NCBI GenBank assembly: GCA_024364735.1
Contig: JAGFNQ010005222.1
Span: 1 to 64,000, forward strand
Length of the DNA: 64,000 bases
From: Boesenbergia rotunda
Taxonomy: Eukaryota; Streptophyta; Magnoliopsida; Zingiberales; Zingiberaceae
Direction of reading: 5' to 3'
In this document: piece after piece, positions 33,733 to 44,365 of the stretch
Position numbering within the stretch: the first letter of the stretch is position 1
How the letters are laid out: each line of letters opens with the position of its first letter
Notes under the pieces: generated by a model
The model's database searches: none
Told to the model about the DNA's origin: nothing
Seen by the model: the letters and a program-made list of their open reading frames with translations, nothing else
Translations under genes and position numbers: made by a program

Positions 33733-35077
33733 TGTTGGTGCAGGAAGCACCATATCCAACCTTGTTTTGATATTGGCAAAGGATTCAAAGATAAGTTTGT
33801 TTGAGATCTAACGTTGTTCACTGAGTGTGCAGAAAAAGCCCTAGCGAAGGACTGCTAGGCAACTAGCGAAGGGCTGCTAGTCATCAAAAAAGACCTAGCG
33901 AAGGACTGCTAGGCACTGGCGAAGGAATGCCAGGGTCAAAGCCCTAGCGAAGGACTGCTAGGCGCCAGGCGAAGGACAGTCTGGGACTAAAGCCCTAGTA
34001 AAGGAATGCTAGGCACCGAGCGAAGGGCAGCTCGGCATCCAAGACCTGACAAAGGACCGTCAGGCAAAAGTCCAACCAGACGAAAGGTTGGCATCAGGTA
34101 AATTCTCCCAAGAGGAGTAGGTGAGGACGCGTTCCCCGTCGAGGGAACAGTAGGCGTCGGTTCGACCTAGGGCTCCATTTTGGGAGACCAAAGTCAGAAC
34201 CAAGACAGCTAATGCTGTATAAATAAATATTTTATTGCTACATTGTGTTTTGGACTAACCCTGGATGCAGGACCGAAGGAACGTGTATCTGCAGCTCAGA
34301 GAGCCTCAAAGGAGTGAGGCAATAGCTGACCAGGGCGCCCGGAGTGTCCCGGGCGCCCCCAGGGTGCATACAAAACAACTCAAGCAAAGAAGGGTTCGGA
34401 CAGCTACTGGGCAGGGCGCCCCCGTGCTCCCGGGCGCCCCCGCTGCTCCCGGGCGCCCCCAGGCGCAAACCTCGAACCAGAAGCCTTCGAAGCCAAGAGA
34501 TAACGTTTGACCCGGTCAATCCGGGCTCCCCGAGCGACCCGGGCGCCCCGGTCAAAGCGAATCCAGAGGATCAGACACGACCGAGACTTTGGCGGATCTA
34601 AGGACACGTGGGGGGCGCCCCCGACATCCCGGGCGCCCCCAAGCCCTATATAAAGGGCCTTCGACCAAGGCTTCAAGACATCACTTCTTTCAACGCCTCA
34701 AAGATCTTCTACGCTCGTGCCTTGCTTCGAAAACACTCCAACTCGAGCCGACGACGTCCCGCTGTCCCAAAAAAGTCAATCCTCTCCGGACGTCAGTTAC
34801 GAAGATCGAAAGTTTTATTCTTACTATTTTAGTGCACCTATTTGTAATCAAATATTGTAAACTGTTCTGCGCGTATATAGAATTGCCCAAAGTAAACGGT
34901 CAACGACCGTGGGCCTTGGAGTAGGAGTCGACACAGGCTCCGAACCAAGTAAATCGACTGTGTCTCTGTGTTGTGTTTTTTCTTTTTAACTTCCGCTGTG
35001 CAATTTCTCTTAAGTTTTAAAATCTGAACGATTACCGATATTCACCCCCCCCCTCTATCGGTTTTCACGATCCAACA
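33733..35077 (+). mobile_element. SireB 3' LTR (1,345 bp)
   Basis: Preceded by the polypurine tract and ending GATCCAACA, followed by TSD CAAAC. The hairpin array is at 33840-34091, and its last unit CCAACC/GGTTGG is better paired than in the 5' copy. The TATA box is at about 34646. Confidence 0.93.
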
Positions 35078-35082
35078 CAAAC

Positions 35083-35661
35083 ATCTTCGGGCACTTCGGC
35101 TTATACCCAATCATCCTAGGTCCACACCTCCTTGGAGATGCTTGCTTAAGATGTTAAAGTATAAGTCTCCATGACCAAGATGACTTAAACACCACAAGTC
35201 AAAGGAACATCGCACTTAAGCTGCAGTAAGAACTTCATTGACATATCTATATAGATAACCATATGAAGTCTTACAGCTAGTCACTCCAATGAACTAGTTC
35301 CCTTAACTAGCATCCATGTTTATCTCCGGACATCCCAATGTCACCAGCCAGTGAGAATCAGCTGAATAGAGAATAATCCATGCTAGTCTCAACAGAATTG
35401 ATAGTGTCCGTTTTTATCAATTCATCGACTAGGGATATTTTCAATACTTCACATTTGCACATTTAGAGATAATCACTAGTTGTGATCCCATCACAAATTC
35501 TCTTATGCTGTGAGTTGTATTGCGGACATTCAGTAGATGAGTTTAAGATCCCAATCAAATACACAAACATGTATACTCAAATAGTGAATTATCATTTATT
35601 AAAATAAATGTTTACAATCGTAAGGCGATTGCCTTAGGACACTTCTCTCATATCACTAACA
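35083..35661 (-). mobile_element. CopC 5' LTR, second segment
   Basis: It resumes the LTR after SireB and ends CACTAACA. With 25394-27104 it totals exactly 2,290 bp, the length of the 3' LTR. It is followed by TSD AATTT (35662-35666). Confidence 0.93.
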
Positions 35662-35666
35662 AATTT

Positions 35667-36477
35667 ACCATGCTTAGACTTAGGAATGGTTAGTTTAAGG
35701 ACTGAACCAACTTAACTGAAATTTGAATAACATAGTATTGGGTGGCGTTGAGATGATAGTACGTTAGGGAAGCCAATTCTAATAAGGTCAAGTATATACT
35801 ACTTGGTCTCTTTAGACTGGTGAAACTAGTCGATGCTACCGATCCAAAACCCAAACTAGTTAACCAGAATTTTTCAAAAAATAATTTTGAAAATGAAATA
35901 TCATTAAAAGGCTTTGTCAAGGAAAGGATTGATGATCCAATAAGGCTACGGCCAAAGAAGGCCTAGTGCCTCGCCAAGACCTGGAAGCCAATTTTTGAAA
36001 TTCAAATTCAAATTATTCTTTGTCAAATTCGAATCTAACATAAATTTTCAGTTAATTGTAGATTCAAACATTTTTTAGTTAAACTCAAAATCAACTATTT
36101 TCAAAATTAATTTAAGTTTTTTCACAATAAATCACGATTTTTCAAATTTATTCTATCTACCAAAACCTGTCTCACAAAACCCATAAGGCAAACGTGATTG
36201 ATAACCCTAGATTGGGTGAGATGATAAAATTTAACTTAATTGAAATTCATTTAATACCTACATGGTTGTTTAAATACAAACATTAAATCCTAAAGTTTAG
36301 AACGACATTGATCTAATACTAGTCAAGCCATGGTCAAAGTAGTCAAACCATAGTCAAAGCAGTCAATCCATAGTCAAAGCAGTCAAATCATGGTCAAAGT
36401 AGTCATACCATGGTCAAAATAATTAAACCATGGCCAAATGGTCAACAAGACAACAAAGTTGTCAATTCACACCTAAC
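35667..36477 (+). other. SireA noncoding filler after CopC
   Basis: It resumes SireA (TTAGACTTAGGAATGGTTAG) and parallels SireB 29940-30430. A short tandem array (AGTCAAACCATGGTCAAAGT-type, about 20 bp, 6 units) lies at 36321-36440. No ORF. Confidence 0.75.
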
Positions 36478-36850
36478 CCGGGCGCCTGTGACTCCTCGGG
36501 CGCCCTGCACAACACTTTCACTTCTCTCAAGGCAAAAACCTGCCAATATCACTTACTTAGGGCGCCCCGGCCCCTGCGGGCGCCCCCAGTATCGGTCAAA
36601 GCAGCAATGCTGCCATCCAAGTCTGACCGGGGCGCTCGGGCCATTGCAGGCACCCCAGATCAGCATTAGGACATTGCCAAAGATAGAAGCCCCTGTCCCG
36701 GGGTGCCCAGGAGCTCCTAGGCGCCCTAAACAAAATGCCTATATAAGGCACCCCAATCTCCTCATCTTGCCACTCCCAAATCCCTTCTTCTCTCTAACTC
36801 TTTTCCTTCCAAGGCGACCAAGTGACCTTCTTGCCCCCTCAACCTCGACC
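36478..36850 (+). promoter_or_regulatory. Internal LTR-like promoter of the SireA accessory ORF
   Basis: About eight GGGCGCC(CC)-type palindromes or decayed versions occur between 36479 and 36726. TATATAAG follows at 36740-36747, then a CT-rich leader (CTTCTTCTCTCTAACTCTTT) and an ATG at 36851 in a good context (ACCATGC). The order of GC palindromes, TATATAA and leader copies the LTR promoter of this family. Promoter function is inferred. Confidence 0.6.
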
Positions 36851-38093
36851 ATGCCTCCACGAACGGCTACTAGGTATAATTTTTTTTCCTTACGCATTTA
36901 AAATTATTTTTCTTAAATTCCTTCCTTTAAAAGCATGTTTCTTATCTTAGAAAACGCCGAGCAAACCAATCAGACCCCGGTACCGAACCTAGTCCTGATC
37001 CTAGGTTCCCAACTTTAGAACTTTGTAATAAGTTTGCTTGAACGACATACAAGCCTATAAAAATGAGCAACTTAAATAGACAATTCTTCACTCAATCTTG
37101 TCCACTAGTCATAAATGTCATCAACTTTTACCAATTAGACAACCTTGTATTCTGCACTCATTCAATCAACACATCCTTATGTGCAGAATTCTATAACAAC
37201 ATAATTAGATAGGATGGTCTTATGTTCGTCACCACCGTTCAAGGGATACCCTTGACAATCACTCCTTCGTTGCTCAACCGATTTCTCGGACTACGACTCT
37301 CACAGTCCACCTTTTGCTGTTACCCTCCTAGGGATCCCCCCTTTGATGCTCCCTACTCTCACATTACCCTAGATACTCTACACTCTTACTTCTATAGGCA
37401 TGCCAAAAACCCCTTGGCTAGACGATTTCAGTCTGTTGACCTTCAGGTACATGACTACGCTATATTTAGAGTTCTAGTCCGCTGCATTTTACTGTTATCC
37501 ACTAGGGACGTTGCGACCATGCGACTATTTCATACCTTCCTTCTGTATGCACTGATCCACCATCTTGATATCGACATTGGACTACACATGTTCCATACGA
37601 TCTTACATGCCTCCAGTGTTACCACGCAAGGGCGGGTACGCACCCCCTATTGCCACATCATCACTTCCACTCTTCATCATCACGGTCGTAACATCACCGA
37701 TGGTGAGATGACCGCGATGACTGACTTCGATGAGATAGGTTTTAGGAACTTTTCCCTAGCTGGTATAGAGGTCTCGGCTACCAGGGTATTGTCGTGGAGA
37801 CGCCAGCGAGCCGGACCACCGATCGACTCTGATGAGGACATTGAAGTCGATGTAGCATATCTGACAGCTAAGATTCGAGAGCACATAGACGAGCCCCCTC
37901 CACCGACACTCTACGAGAGACTGATGCGACTTGAGACACAGATCCAGAGCCTCCGGGAGGAAGTGGGGCAAATCATACTGAAGAAATGGAGGCGAATCAG
38001 GCCTATTACACTGAGTGCATGAGTGCCCGCAGAGCCGATAGGGAAACTAGCGACGCACGATATCATGAGATGATGTCGCTATTTCGATCCTGA
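36851..38093 (+). pseudogene. SireA accessory ORF (plant transposon-associated domain), probably spliced
   Basis: Open from 37222 to 38022 (266 codons). The same frame extends back to 36952 except for TGA at 37039 (Trp site) and TAG at 37210 (Gln site). A GT-AG intron (36874-36950; AG|GTATAA ... TTATCTTAG|A) would join it to a short first exon MPPRTAT. The core has EFYNNI ... MFVTTVQGIPLTITPSLLNR, LNRFLGLRLS and VRCILLLSTRDVATMRLFHT. This is the style of the 'putative plant transposon protein' family, recalled and not searched. A coiled-coil tail (LYERLMRLETQIQSLREE) changes frame near 37975 and would end at about 38092. Function unknown. It replaces the env-like position of SIRE elements. 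Confidence 0.65.
36874..36950 (+). other. Predicted 77-nt intron in the accessory ORF
   Basis: The donor is CTAG|GTATAATT. The intron is T-rich and ends TTTCTTATCTTAG. Splicing restores the downstream frame; without it translation stops after about 16 codons. Confidence 0.55.
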
Positions 38094-39669
38094 CATCCAG
38101 GCTCTTCTGATCATCCTGGTCCCGCCTCCTAGATTTGATTGGCATTGTAGTAGTGACTGTTTGACTGCTACTACTCAGTAGGGTTGACTTGTGTCTGATT
38201 ATGGTGTGACTATCCTGGTCCTCTCTTTTGACCAGCTGACTTATGGATTTGACTATTTGCTCTTTCATGATTGTCTGGTCTTTATCAGGGATTATACTTG
38301 ATAGAATAGGTTTACTCTATTTTTCTGTCTTTTTAATTGCTTTATTTGATTTGAAAAATCAGTTTCAAAATAAATTTAAAACTTCTTTACTTAATTTCAA
38401 AATCAGCTTTTAGTTAGTTTGAAAAATCTTTTTATTACTTTTGATTTTTCGATTTAGTTTTCTTTTTAAAAACTACCCCCTTCAAAACTAGGGCTTTTTC
38501 GTAAATGGACTTAGCCTACGCCCTAACCCTAGAATTGCATGCACCTATAGATCTAGAAGCCAGCATCTCACAAGCACCTTAGGGCATGACTGATAACCTA
38601 GAATGGGTTGAGATGCTTAGGTCTTTGCCTTAATTCGAGATGCTTTAAGTCAGTGCATTTACAGTAATTGGGGAACTAAATACAACTTAAACAGTAATCA
38701 TGTTATGTGTCAAGATTTGAAAATCTAACTTGAACAGAATACTTAACTTGACTAACCCTAACGAAAACTACTATTTATAACAGTTAGTAAGTAGCTAATT
38801 GGGTTAGACAGGACTCTAATGAGATAATTGAAATTGACTTGGTTCAGTTTATCTTGCATTGGTTCAGTACAGCACATTAATTTTTTTCTTTCTTACGCAA
38901 TTTATTTACCTTTTTGCTATATTGCTTTGTTTTTGATATATGGCAAAGGGGGAGAGATAGGAAAGGAGAGAAACTTTTTTAAAATTTTTTAAAATTCTAA
39001 ATTTTCAAAAACTTTATCCTTTCTTTAAAAAGTACTTAAGCTAAGTTTTTTTCAAAATTGCTTTCTTCAAAGTACTTAAGCTAAGTTTTTTTCAAAATAC
39101 ATAAGCTAAGTTTCTTTCAAAACTGCTTTCAAAAAGTACTTATTGTCAAAACTGGTTAAAAGTACTTATTTTTTTATAACTATTTTCAAAGTACTTAATC
39201 TACTTTTTCCCAAAATTGTTTCAAAAGTACTTGATCTAAATTGTTTTCAAAATTGATTCTAAGTACTTGACCCAAGCAGGTTTTCAAAAGTATTTTCTAA
39301 GTACTTAAACTTAAGCTATGTTCAAAATATCTCTAAATACTTATTTCTAAACTTCTCTAATATAAAAGTTTCTAAGAGTACTAAAGAGGTTGAAAATTTT
39401 TAAAAGTGCTCTAAGAACTTAAAAGATGTTTTAGAAATTTTTCTACTAAGGTATTTTTTTCAAATTTCTAAGCATAAATTTTTTTTTCAAAAAGTGCCCA
39501 ATCAAAATGTATTTTTGGAAAATATTTTCTAAAACTTCTTTTGAAAAATCTTCTAAGTTTTGAAAAATTAATTCCATTATTTTGACTTAGAAATTTTTCA
39601 AACCCCACGAAACTTTGAAAAACCTAGGGGGAGATTCCTTCCAGGGGGAGGGAACTAAACTGTTATATC
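38094..39669 (+). other. SireA 3' noncoding region
   Basis: AT-rich, with many AAGTACTTAAGCTAAGTTTT-type degenerate repeats (about 38995-39330). Interrupted after ATATC (39665-39669) by CopD. No ORF. Confidence 0.75.
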
Positions 39670-41905
39670 TGTTAGTAATATGAGAGAAGTATCCTAAGGC
39701 AATCGCCTTATGATTGTAATCATTTATTTTAATAAATGAATATTCACTATTTGAGTATACATGTCTGTGTATTTGATTGAGATCTTAAACTCATTTACTG
39801 AATGTCCGCAATACAATTCACAGCATGAGAGAATTTGTGATGAATTCACAACTAGTGATTATCTCTACATATGCAATTGTGAAGTATTGAAATTGTCCCT
39901 AGTCGATGAATTGATAGATACGGACACTATCAATTCTGTTGAGACTAGCATGGGTTATTCTCTAATCAGCCGATTCTCACTCGCTGGTGACATTGGGATG
40001 TCCGGAGATAAACATGAATGCTAGTTAAGGGAACTAGTTCATTGGAGTGACTGGCTGTAAAACTTCATATGGTAGTCTACATATAGACATGTCGATGAAG
40101 TTCTTACTGCAGCTTAAGTGCGATGTTCCTTTGACTTGCGATGTTCAAGTCATCTTGGTCATGGAGACTTATACATTGACATCTTAAGCAAGCATCTCCA
40201 AGGAGGTGTGGACCCAGGATGATTGGGTATAAGCCGAAGTGCCCGAAGATGTTTGAACAGCCTACAAAGGATTCACCACTCCTTGCGAGGAGATGTATAC
40301 CCAAGGCCTGTCGTTGGATTGTTACTCGAAGCCTCTGGCCAGAGCATGACATGTTCAGAGTATGGATCTCTTAGATACATGAGAGTAATTAGAATCCGTA
40401 GGACGAGAAAATGTTACTTGGGCTAGGTGTGACGTAGTCAGCCTAGTGGGGACTGACACACATAGACCATGTCCTGAACCAAGTGGGTATAAGATGGTGA
40501 AGGGAATGAGGCACGATTCATTATAGCTACTGAAGGGTTTCAGAATCATTTCTGAGGTCAACCGTTGATCTTTCGATTAATTGGGGATCATGATGTACTA
40601 CTAGGTGTTACTCATGATCGTTCTATAATTGGTTAATTATAGACGGCCAACATAAATCGAAAGCCTATTTAGTCACACGCACTACGAGTAATCCGAGGGA
40701 TTTAAAACGAGTTGAAAATTAGATTTTTCGATCAAGAGAGATAAGACGAATCTGAATTTTTCAGAGACGCATCGGAACCGTAAAATGGCTAAGTCTTTTG
40801 AAGACTTATTGGATGAATTAAATAAATTTAATTCATTGGGTCAAGGCTTGGATGTGGCCGGCCAAAGAGGGTCTCCACCCTCTTTGCTTGGCCGGCCACA
40901 ACAAAAATGGGAGAACCAAATTGTTTGGTTCAAGTTATAAAATAAACCAAGTGTGGTTTGTTTTATAAATTTATGGATAATATATAAATTTTTATAAACC
41001 GAGGTTTGGTTTATTATTTTCATGGAAATTAAAATAAACTTTGAATAGTTTATTTTATTTTATAAAATCAATTATGAATTGATTTTCCATGACAAGAAAA
41101 ATTTATATAATAAATTTCTTATGAAAATTTATTCCATAAGAAGAGGGAGACATGGTTGGTTTTTTTTATCATAAATTAAATTATGATAAAAGCTTGGCAT
41201 GATAGAATAAATCATAGAAAAATTTATATGATAAATTTCTTATGAAAATTTATTCCATAAAAAGGTGACTTGGCGGTTGAGAGACCACTATATAAAGGAA
41301 CCAAGGCAAGGCTTGGAAATCAATCCAAGAAATCTAGGAATAAGCCCTCTCTCTCTCTCTCCTTCTCTCCCTCTCCCTTCTCTAGTGTCGCCGGCCCTAG
41401 AGGAGGCCCTTGCTGCCGTGAGCTTCAGCCACCCTTGGCCACCAAGCCGCTGCCGTAAGAAGAAGAAGAAGAAGCGGGCGCAACTCCTTCCTTCTTCCCG
41501 GAATCATGATTCCATTCTTCGTTTGGTGGTTAGTCTTTCCATCTCTCTCTTGGTATCCTTGTCGTGCCTTTGGAGAATCTATTAGTTCTTGTCAGCATGA
41601 AACTCGTGGCTTTGCGAAGTCATCCCGAAGAAAACTCGGCGTAGACGCGAATAGAGGCGGAGCTTCTAAGGGACGCTTACGGTTGGATCTCGTCCCTTTC
41701 TTTGAGTTACGCGAGGTAACAAGTAAATTAGTTTACGTTACTGCAAAATTTTAAATATATGATCATGTCTACACAACATAAGGTTGCATGCTTAGATGTG
41801 TGGTTAAATAATTTGAGAAATTATTTATGCTAAACCTTCCGCTGCACGTAAATAATTTTAAAATTACGAACCCGCATCCATGTCAACATGCACCCGGTCC
41901 CAACA
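39670..41905 (+). mobile_element. CopD: solo Angela-like LTR (2,236 bp), TSD ATATC
   Basis: TGTTAGTAATATGAGAG ... CCCGGTCCCAACA, in the orientation opposite to the CopC LTRs. It is flanked by ATATC at 39665-39669 and 41906-41910. It contains the twin terminal hairpins, TATATAAAGG (41290) and GGCCGGCC palindromes. No internal sequence, so a solo LTR. A 70-87 codon sense frame near 39761 recurs in sister LTRs but is not called as a gene. Confidence 0.94.
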
Positions 41906-41970
41906 ATATCAACTGTATGAATTAACTTAACTTTTTGAATCGGGTTATCATACATCAAAAAGGGGGAGAT
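41906..41970 (+). other. SireA end with polypurine tract
   Basis: TSD copy ATATC, then 60 bp ending AAAAAGGGGGAGAT, the plus-strand primer of the family (the same tract precedes the SireB 3' LTR). Confidence 0.85.
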
Positions 41971-43388
41971 TGTTGGTGTAGATAGCACCCAAGTCGAACC
42001 TGTGTTTTGATAAATGGCAAAGGGTTCAAATAGTTAAGATGCTATGTTTATCTAACATGCCACTTGAGTGTGCAGATTGAAGTCCTAGAAAAGGACTGCT
42101 AGGAACCTAGCGAAGGACTGCTAGGCACTGAAACCCTAAGTCCTGGCGACGGATTGTTGGGAACATAGTGAAGGGCTGCTAGAAATTGAAGACCTAGCCA
42201 AGGACTGCTAGGCACTAGGCGAAGGACTGCTTGGAACCGAAGACCTGGCGAAGGACTGCTGGGCACCTAGCGAAGGACTGCTAGGAGACAAAGACCTAGC
42301 GAAGGACTGCTAGGCACTAGGCGAAGGATTTCTTGGTAACGAAGACCTGGCGAAGTACAGCTGGGCACCTGGCAAAGGACTGCTGGGCAAAAGTCCAACC
42401 GGAGGAGCCGGTTGGCGACAGGTAAATTCTCCTGAGATGAGTAGGTGAGGACGCGTTCCCCGTCGAGGGAACAGTAGGCATCGGTTCGACCTAGGGTTCC
42501 ATTTTGGAGACCCAAAGTCAGAACCAAGACAGCTAAGACTGTATAAACCTAATATTTTATTGCTTTGTGTTGTTTTGGACTAACCTTGGATGCAGCACCG
42601 AAGGAATGTGTTACTGCAGCTCTGAACGCCCTAAAGGAGAGGGGCAAGCAGCTGGGCAGGGCGCCCCCAAGGTCAAGTCAAAACAAGTTAAGCAAGAAAA
42701 CGCTTCGGAAGCTCACTGGGGAGCGCCCCCATGCTCCCGGGCGCCCCGGATGCCTTAGGCGCCTCGGGCTCAAGCCAACGAAGCGGATAGAGTCAAGCCA
42801 GCGAGAAGCCAGCGGACCGAGTCAACCTGGGCACCCCCTGCTTCCCGGGCGCCCACGTCAAACCTCGAGCCTGATCCTTGAGGGATAAGGGCTGACCGAG
42901 AGGTTGCCGGATTGTGAGACACGTGGAGGGCGCCCCTAACGTCCCGGGCACCCCCAGACTCACTATATAAAGGACTCAACCCCCAAGGCTTCCCAACACA
43001 GTTTTCTAACGCCTCAGTACTCTTCGCTCAAGCGGTTTGCTCCAGAAACTTCTGATCTCGAGGTTGTAGCACCGACGATGACCCTACACACCGAAGAACG
43101 ATCTACACCGGGCGTCGGTAAAGAAGAGTTAGTTTTTTATTGTATTCTTACTGCACTATTACTATACAACTTCTTGTAAGAACGTGCGCGTTTATAGTAT
43201 TGCCCAGAGTAAACGGTCAAGGACCGTGGGCCATGGAGTAGGAGCCGACCGCGACTCTGAACCAAGTAAAACCACATAAGTCTTTGTGTTGTGTTTTGTT
43301 TATTCCGTTGCGTATTTGCTCTTTTCTCAATCCGAAACATTTTACGATATTCACCCCCCCCCCCTCTATCGTTATTCTCGATCCAACA
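41971..43388 (+). mobile_element. SireA 3' LTR (1,418 bp)
   Basis: TGTTGGTGTAGATAGCACC ... GATCCAACA, followed by TSD AACAT. Hairpin array at 42084-42415, TATA at 42964. Several array stems are decayed relative to the 5' copy (for example CCTAGA/GCTAGG). Confidence 0.92.
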
Positions 43389-43393
43389 AACAT

Positions 43394-43481
43394 TGCTTAA
43401 GAATTTGACTTGAAGTATAAAGGAAACAATCTAAGACAACATGAATAATTAAATGCTTAAAACCAAAATTATCCTAATTTG
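43394..43481 (-). mobile_element. Ath LTR, second fragment
   Basis: Directly continues 14101 once SireA is removed. Cut again by CopE; ATTTG (43477-43481) is the candidate TSD copy. Confidence 0.65.
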
Positions 43482-44365
43482 TGTTAGTAATATGAGAGAA
43501 GTGTCCTAAGGCAATCGCCTTATGATTGTAATCATTTACTTTAATAAATGAATATTCACTATTTGAGTATACATGTTCGTGTATTTGATTGAGATCTTAA
43601 ACTCATTTACTGGATGTCCACAATACAATTCACAGCATGAGAGAATTTGCGATGAATTCACAACTAGTGACTATCTCTACATGTGCAATTGTGAAGTATT
43701 GAAATTGTCCCTAGTCGATGAATTGATAAATACGGACACTATCAATTCTGTTGAGACTAGCATAGGTTATTCTCTAATCAGCTGATTCTCACTGGCAGGT
43801 GACATTGGGATGTCTGGAGATAAACATGAATTCTAGTTAAGGGAACTAGTTCATTGGAGTGACTAGCTGTAAAACTTCATATGGTAATCTACATATAGAT
43901 ATGTCAATGAAGTTCTTACTGCAGCTTAAGTGCGATGTTCCTTTGACTTGCGGTGTTCAAGTCATCTTGGTCATGGAGACTTATACTTTGACATCTTAAG
44001 CAAGCATCTCCAAGGAGGTGTGGACCCAGGATGGTTGGGTATAAGCCGAAGTGCCCGAAGATGTTTGAACAGCCTACAAAGGATTCACCACTCCTTGCGA
44101 GGAGATGTATACCCAAAGCCTATCGTCGGATTGTTACTCAAAGCCTCTGGCCAAAGCATGACATGTTCAGATTATGAATCTCTTAAATACATGAGAGTAA
44201 TTAGAATCTGTTGGACGAGAAAGACATTACTTGGGCTAGGTGTGACGTAGTCAGCCTAGTGGGGACTGAGACACATAGACCGTGACCTGAACCAAGTGGG
44301 TATAAGATGGTGAAGGGAATGAGGCACGATTCATTAAAGCTGCTGAAGGGTTTCAGAATTATTTC
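43482..44365 (+). mobile_element. CopE: Angela-like LTR fragment
   Basis: TGTTAGTAATATGAGAG start, collinear with CopD to TTTCAGAATTATTTC. It is then broken by CopF, whose candidate TSD copy is ATTTC (44361-44365). The remainder, expected to begin TGAGGTCAACCG, never reappears in the window. Confidence 0.88.

Larger units (their letters stand above)
27105..35077 (+). mobile_element. SireB: complete but pol-less SIRE-like element (7,973 bp), TSD CAAAC
   Basis: The 5' LTR is 27105-28466 and the 3' LTR 33733-35077. The PBS is at 28469 and the polypurine tract AAAAAGGGGGAGAT at 33719-33732. TSD CAAAC lies at 27100-27104 and 35078-35082. The internal 5.3 kb holds only a shortened gag and noncoding DNA with a 30-bp minisatellite. 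It sits in an LTR of CopC, so it moved recently despite having no pol. That implies proteins supplied by another element. Confidence 0.93.
17466..35661 (-). mobile_element. CopC: Angela-like Ty1/copia element on reverse strand, TSD AATTT, hosting SireB
   Basis: The left (3') LTR is 17466-19755. The right (5') LTR is 25394-27104 plus 35083-35661, split by SireB. Both LTRs total 2,290 bp. TSD AATTT lies at 17461-17465 and 35662-35666. The PBS is at 25379-25391, and the polypurine tract on the reverse strand (GGCCAAGTGGGAGTT) abuts the 3' LTR at 19756. All five domains are present (gag, protease, integrase, RT, RNase H), with one frameshift and two stops. The Angela assignment is inferred from gag and RNase H style. 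Confidence 0.93.
14102..43388 (+). mobile_element. SireA: pol-less SIRE-like copia element, TSD AACAT, hosting CopC/SireB and CopD
   Basis: The 5' LTR is 14102-15553 and the 3' LTR 41971-43388. A tRNA-Met PBS lies at 15556 and a polypurine tract AAAAAGGGGGAGAT at 41957-41970. The own sequence is 14102-17465, 35667-39669 and 41911-43388, about 8.8 kb. It encodes a degenerate SIRE-type gag and a downstream accessory ORF. No protease, integrase, RT or RNase H is seen. It was later hit by CopC (17466) and CopD (39670). The LTRs differ at many positions and by a roughly 30-bp GC-rich indel, so it is older than its passengers. Confidence 0.9.

Noticed and set aside
37680..37971. Reverse-strand frames under the accessory ORF (also 38047-38268)
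   Set aside because: Shadows of the plus-strand ORF or of its 3' flank.
41265..41754. Frames in the CopD LTR leader
   Set aside because: Leader and U5 sequence of a solo LTR; overlapping frames with CT-repeat composition.
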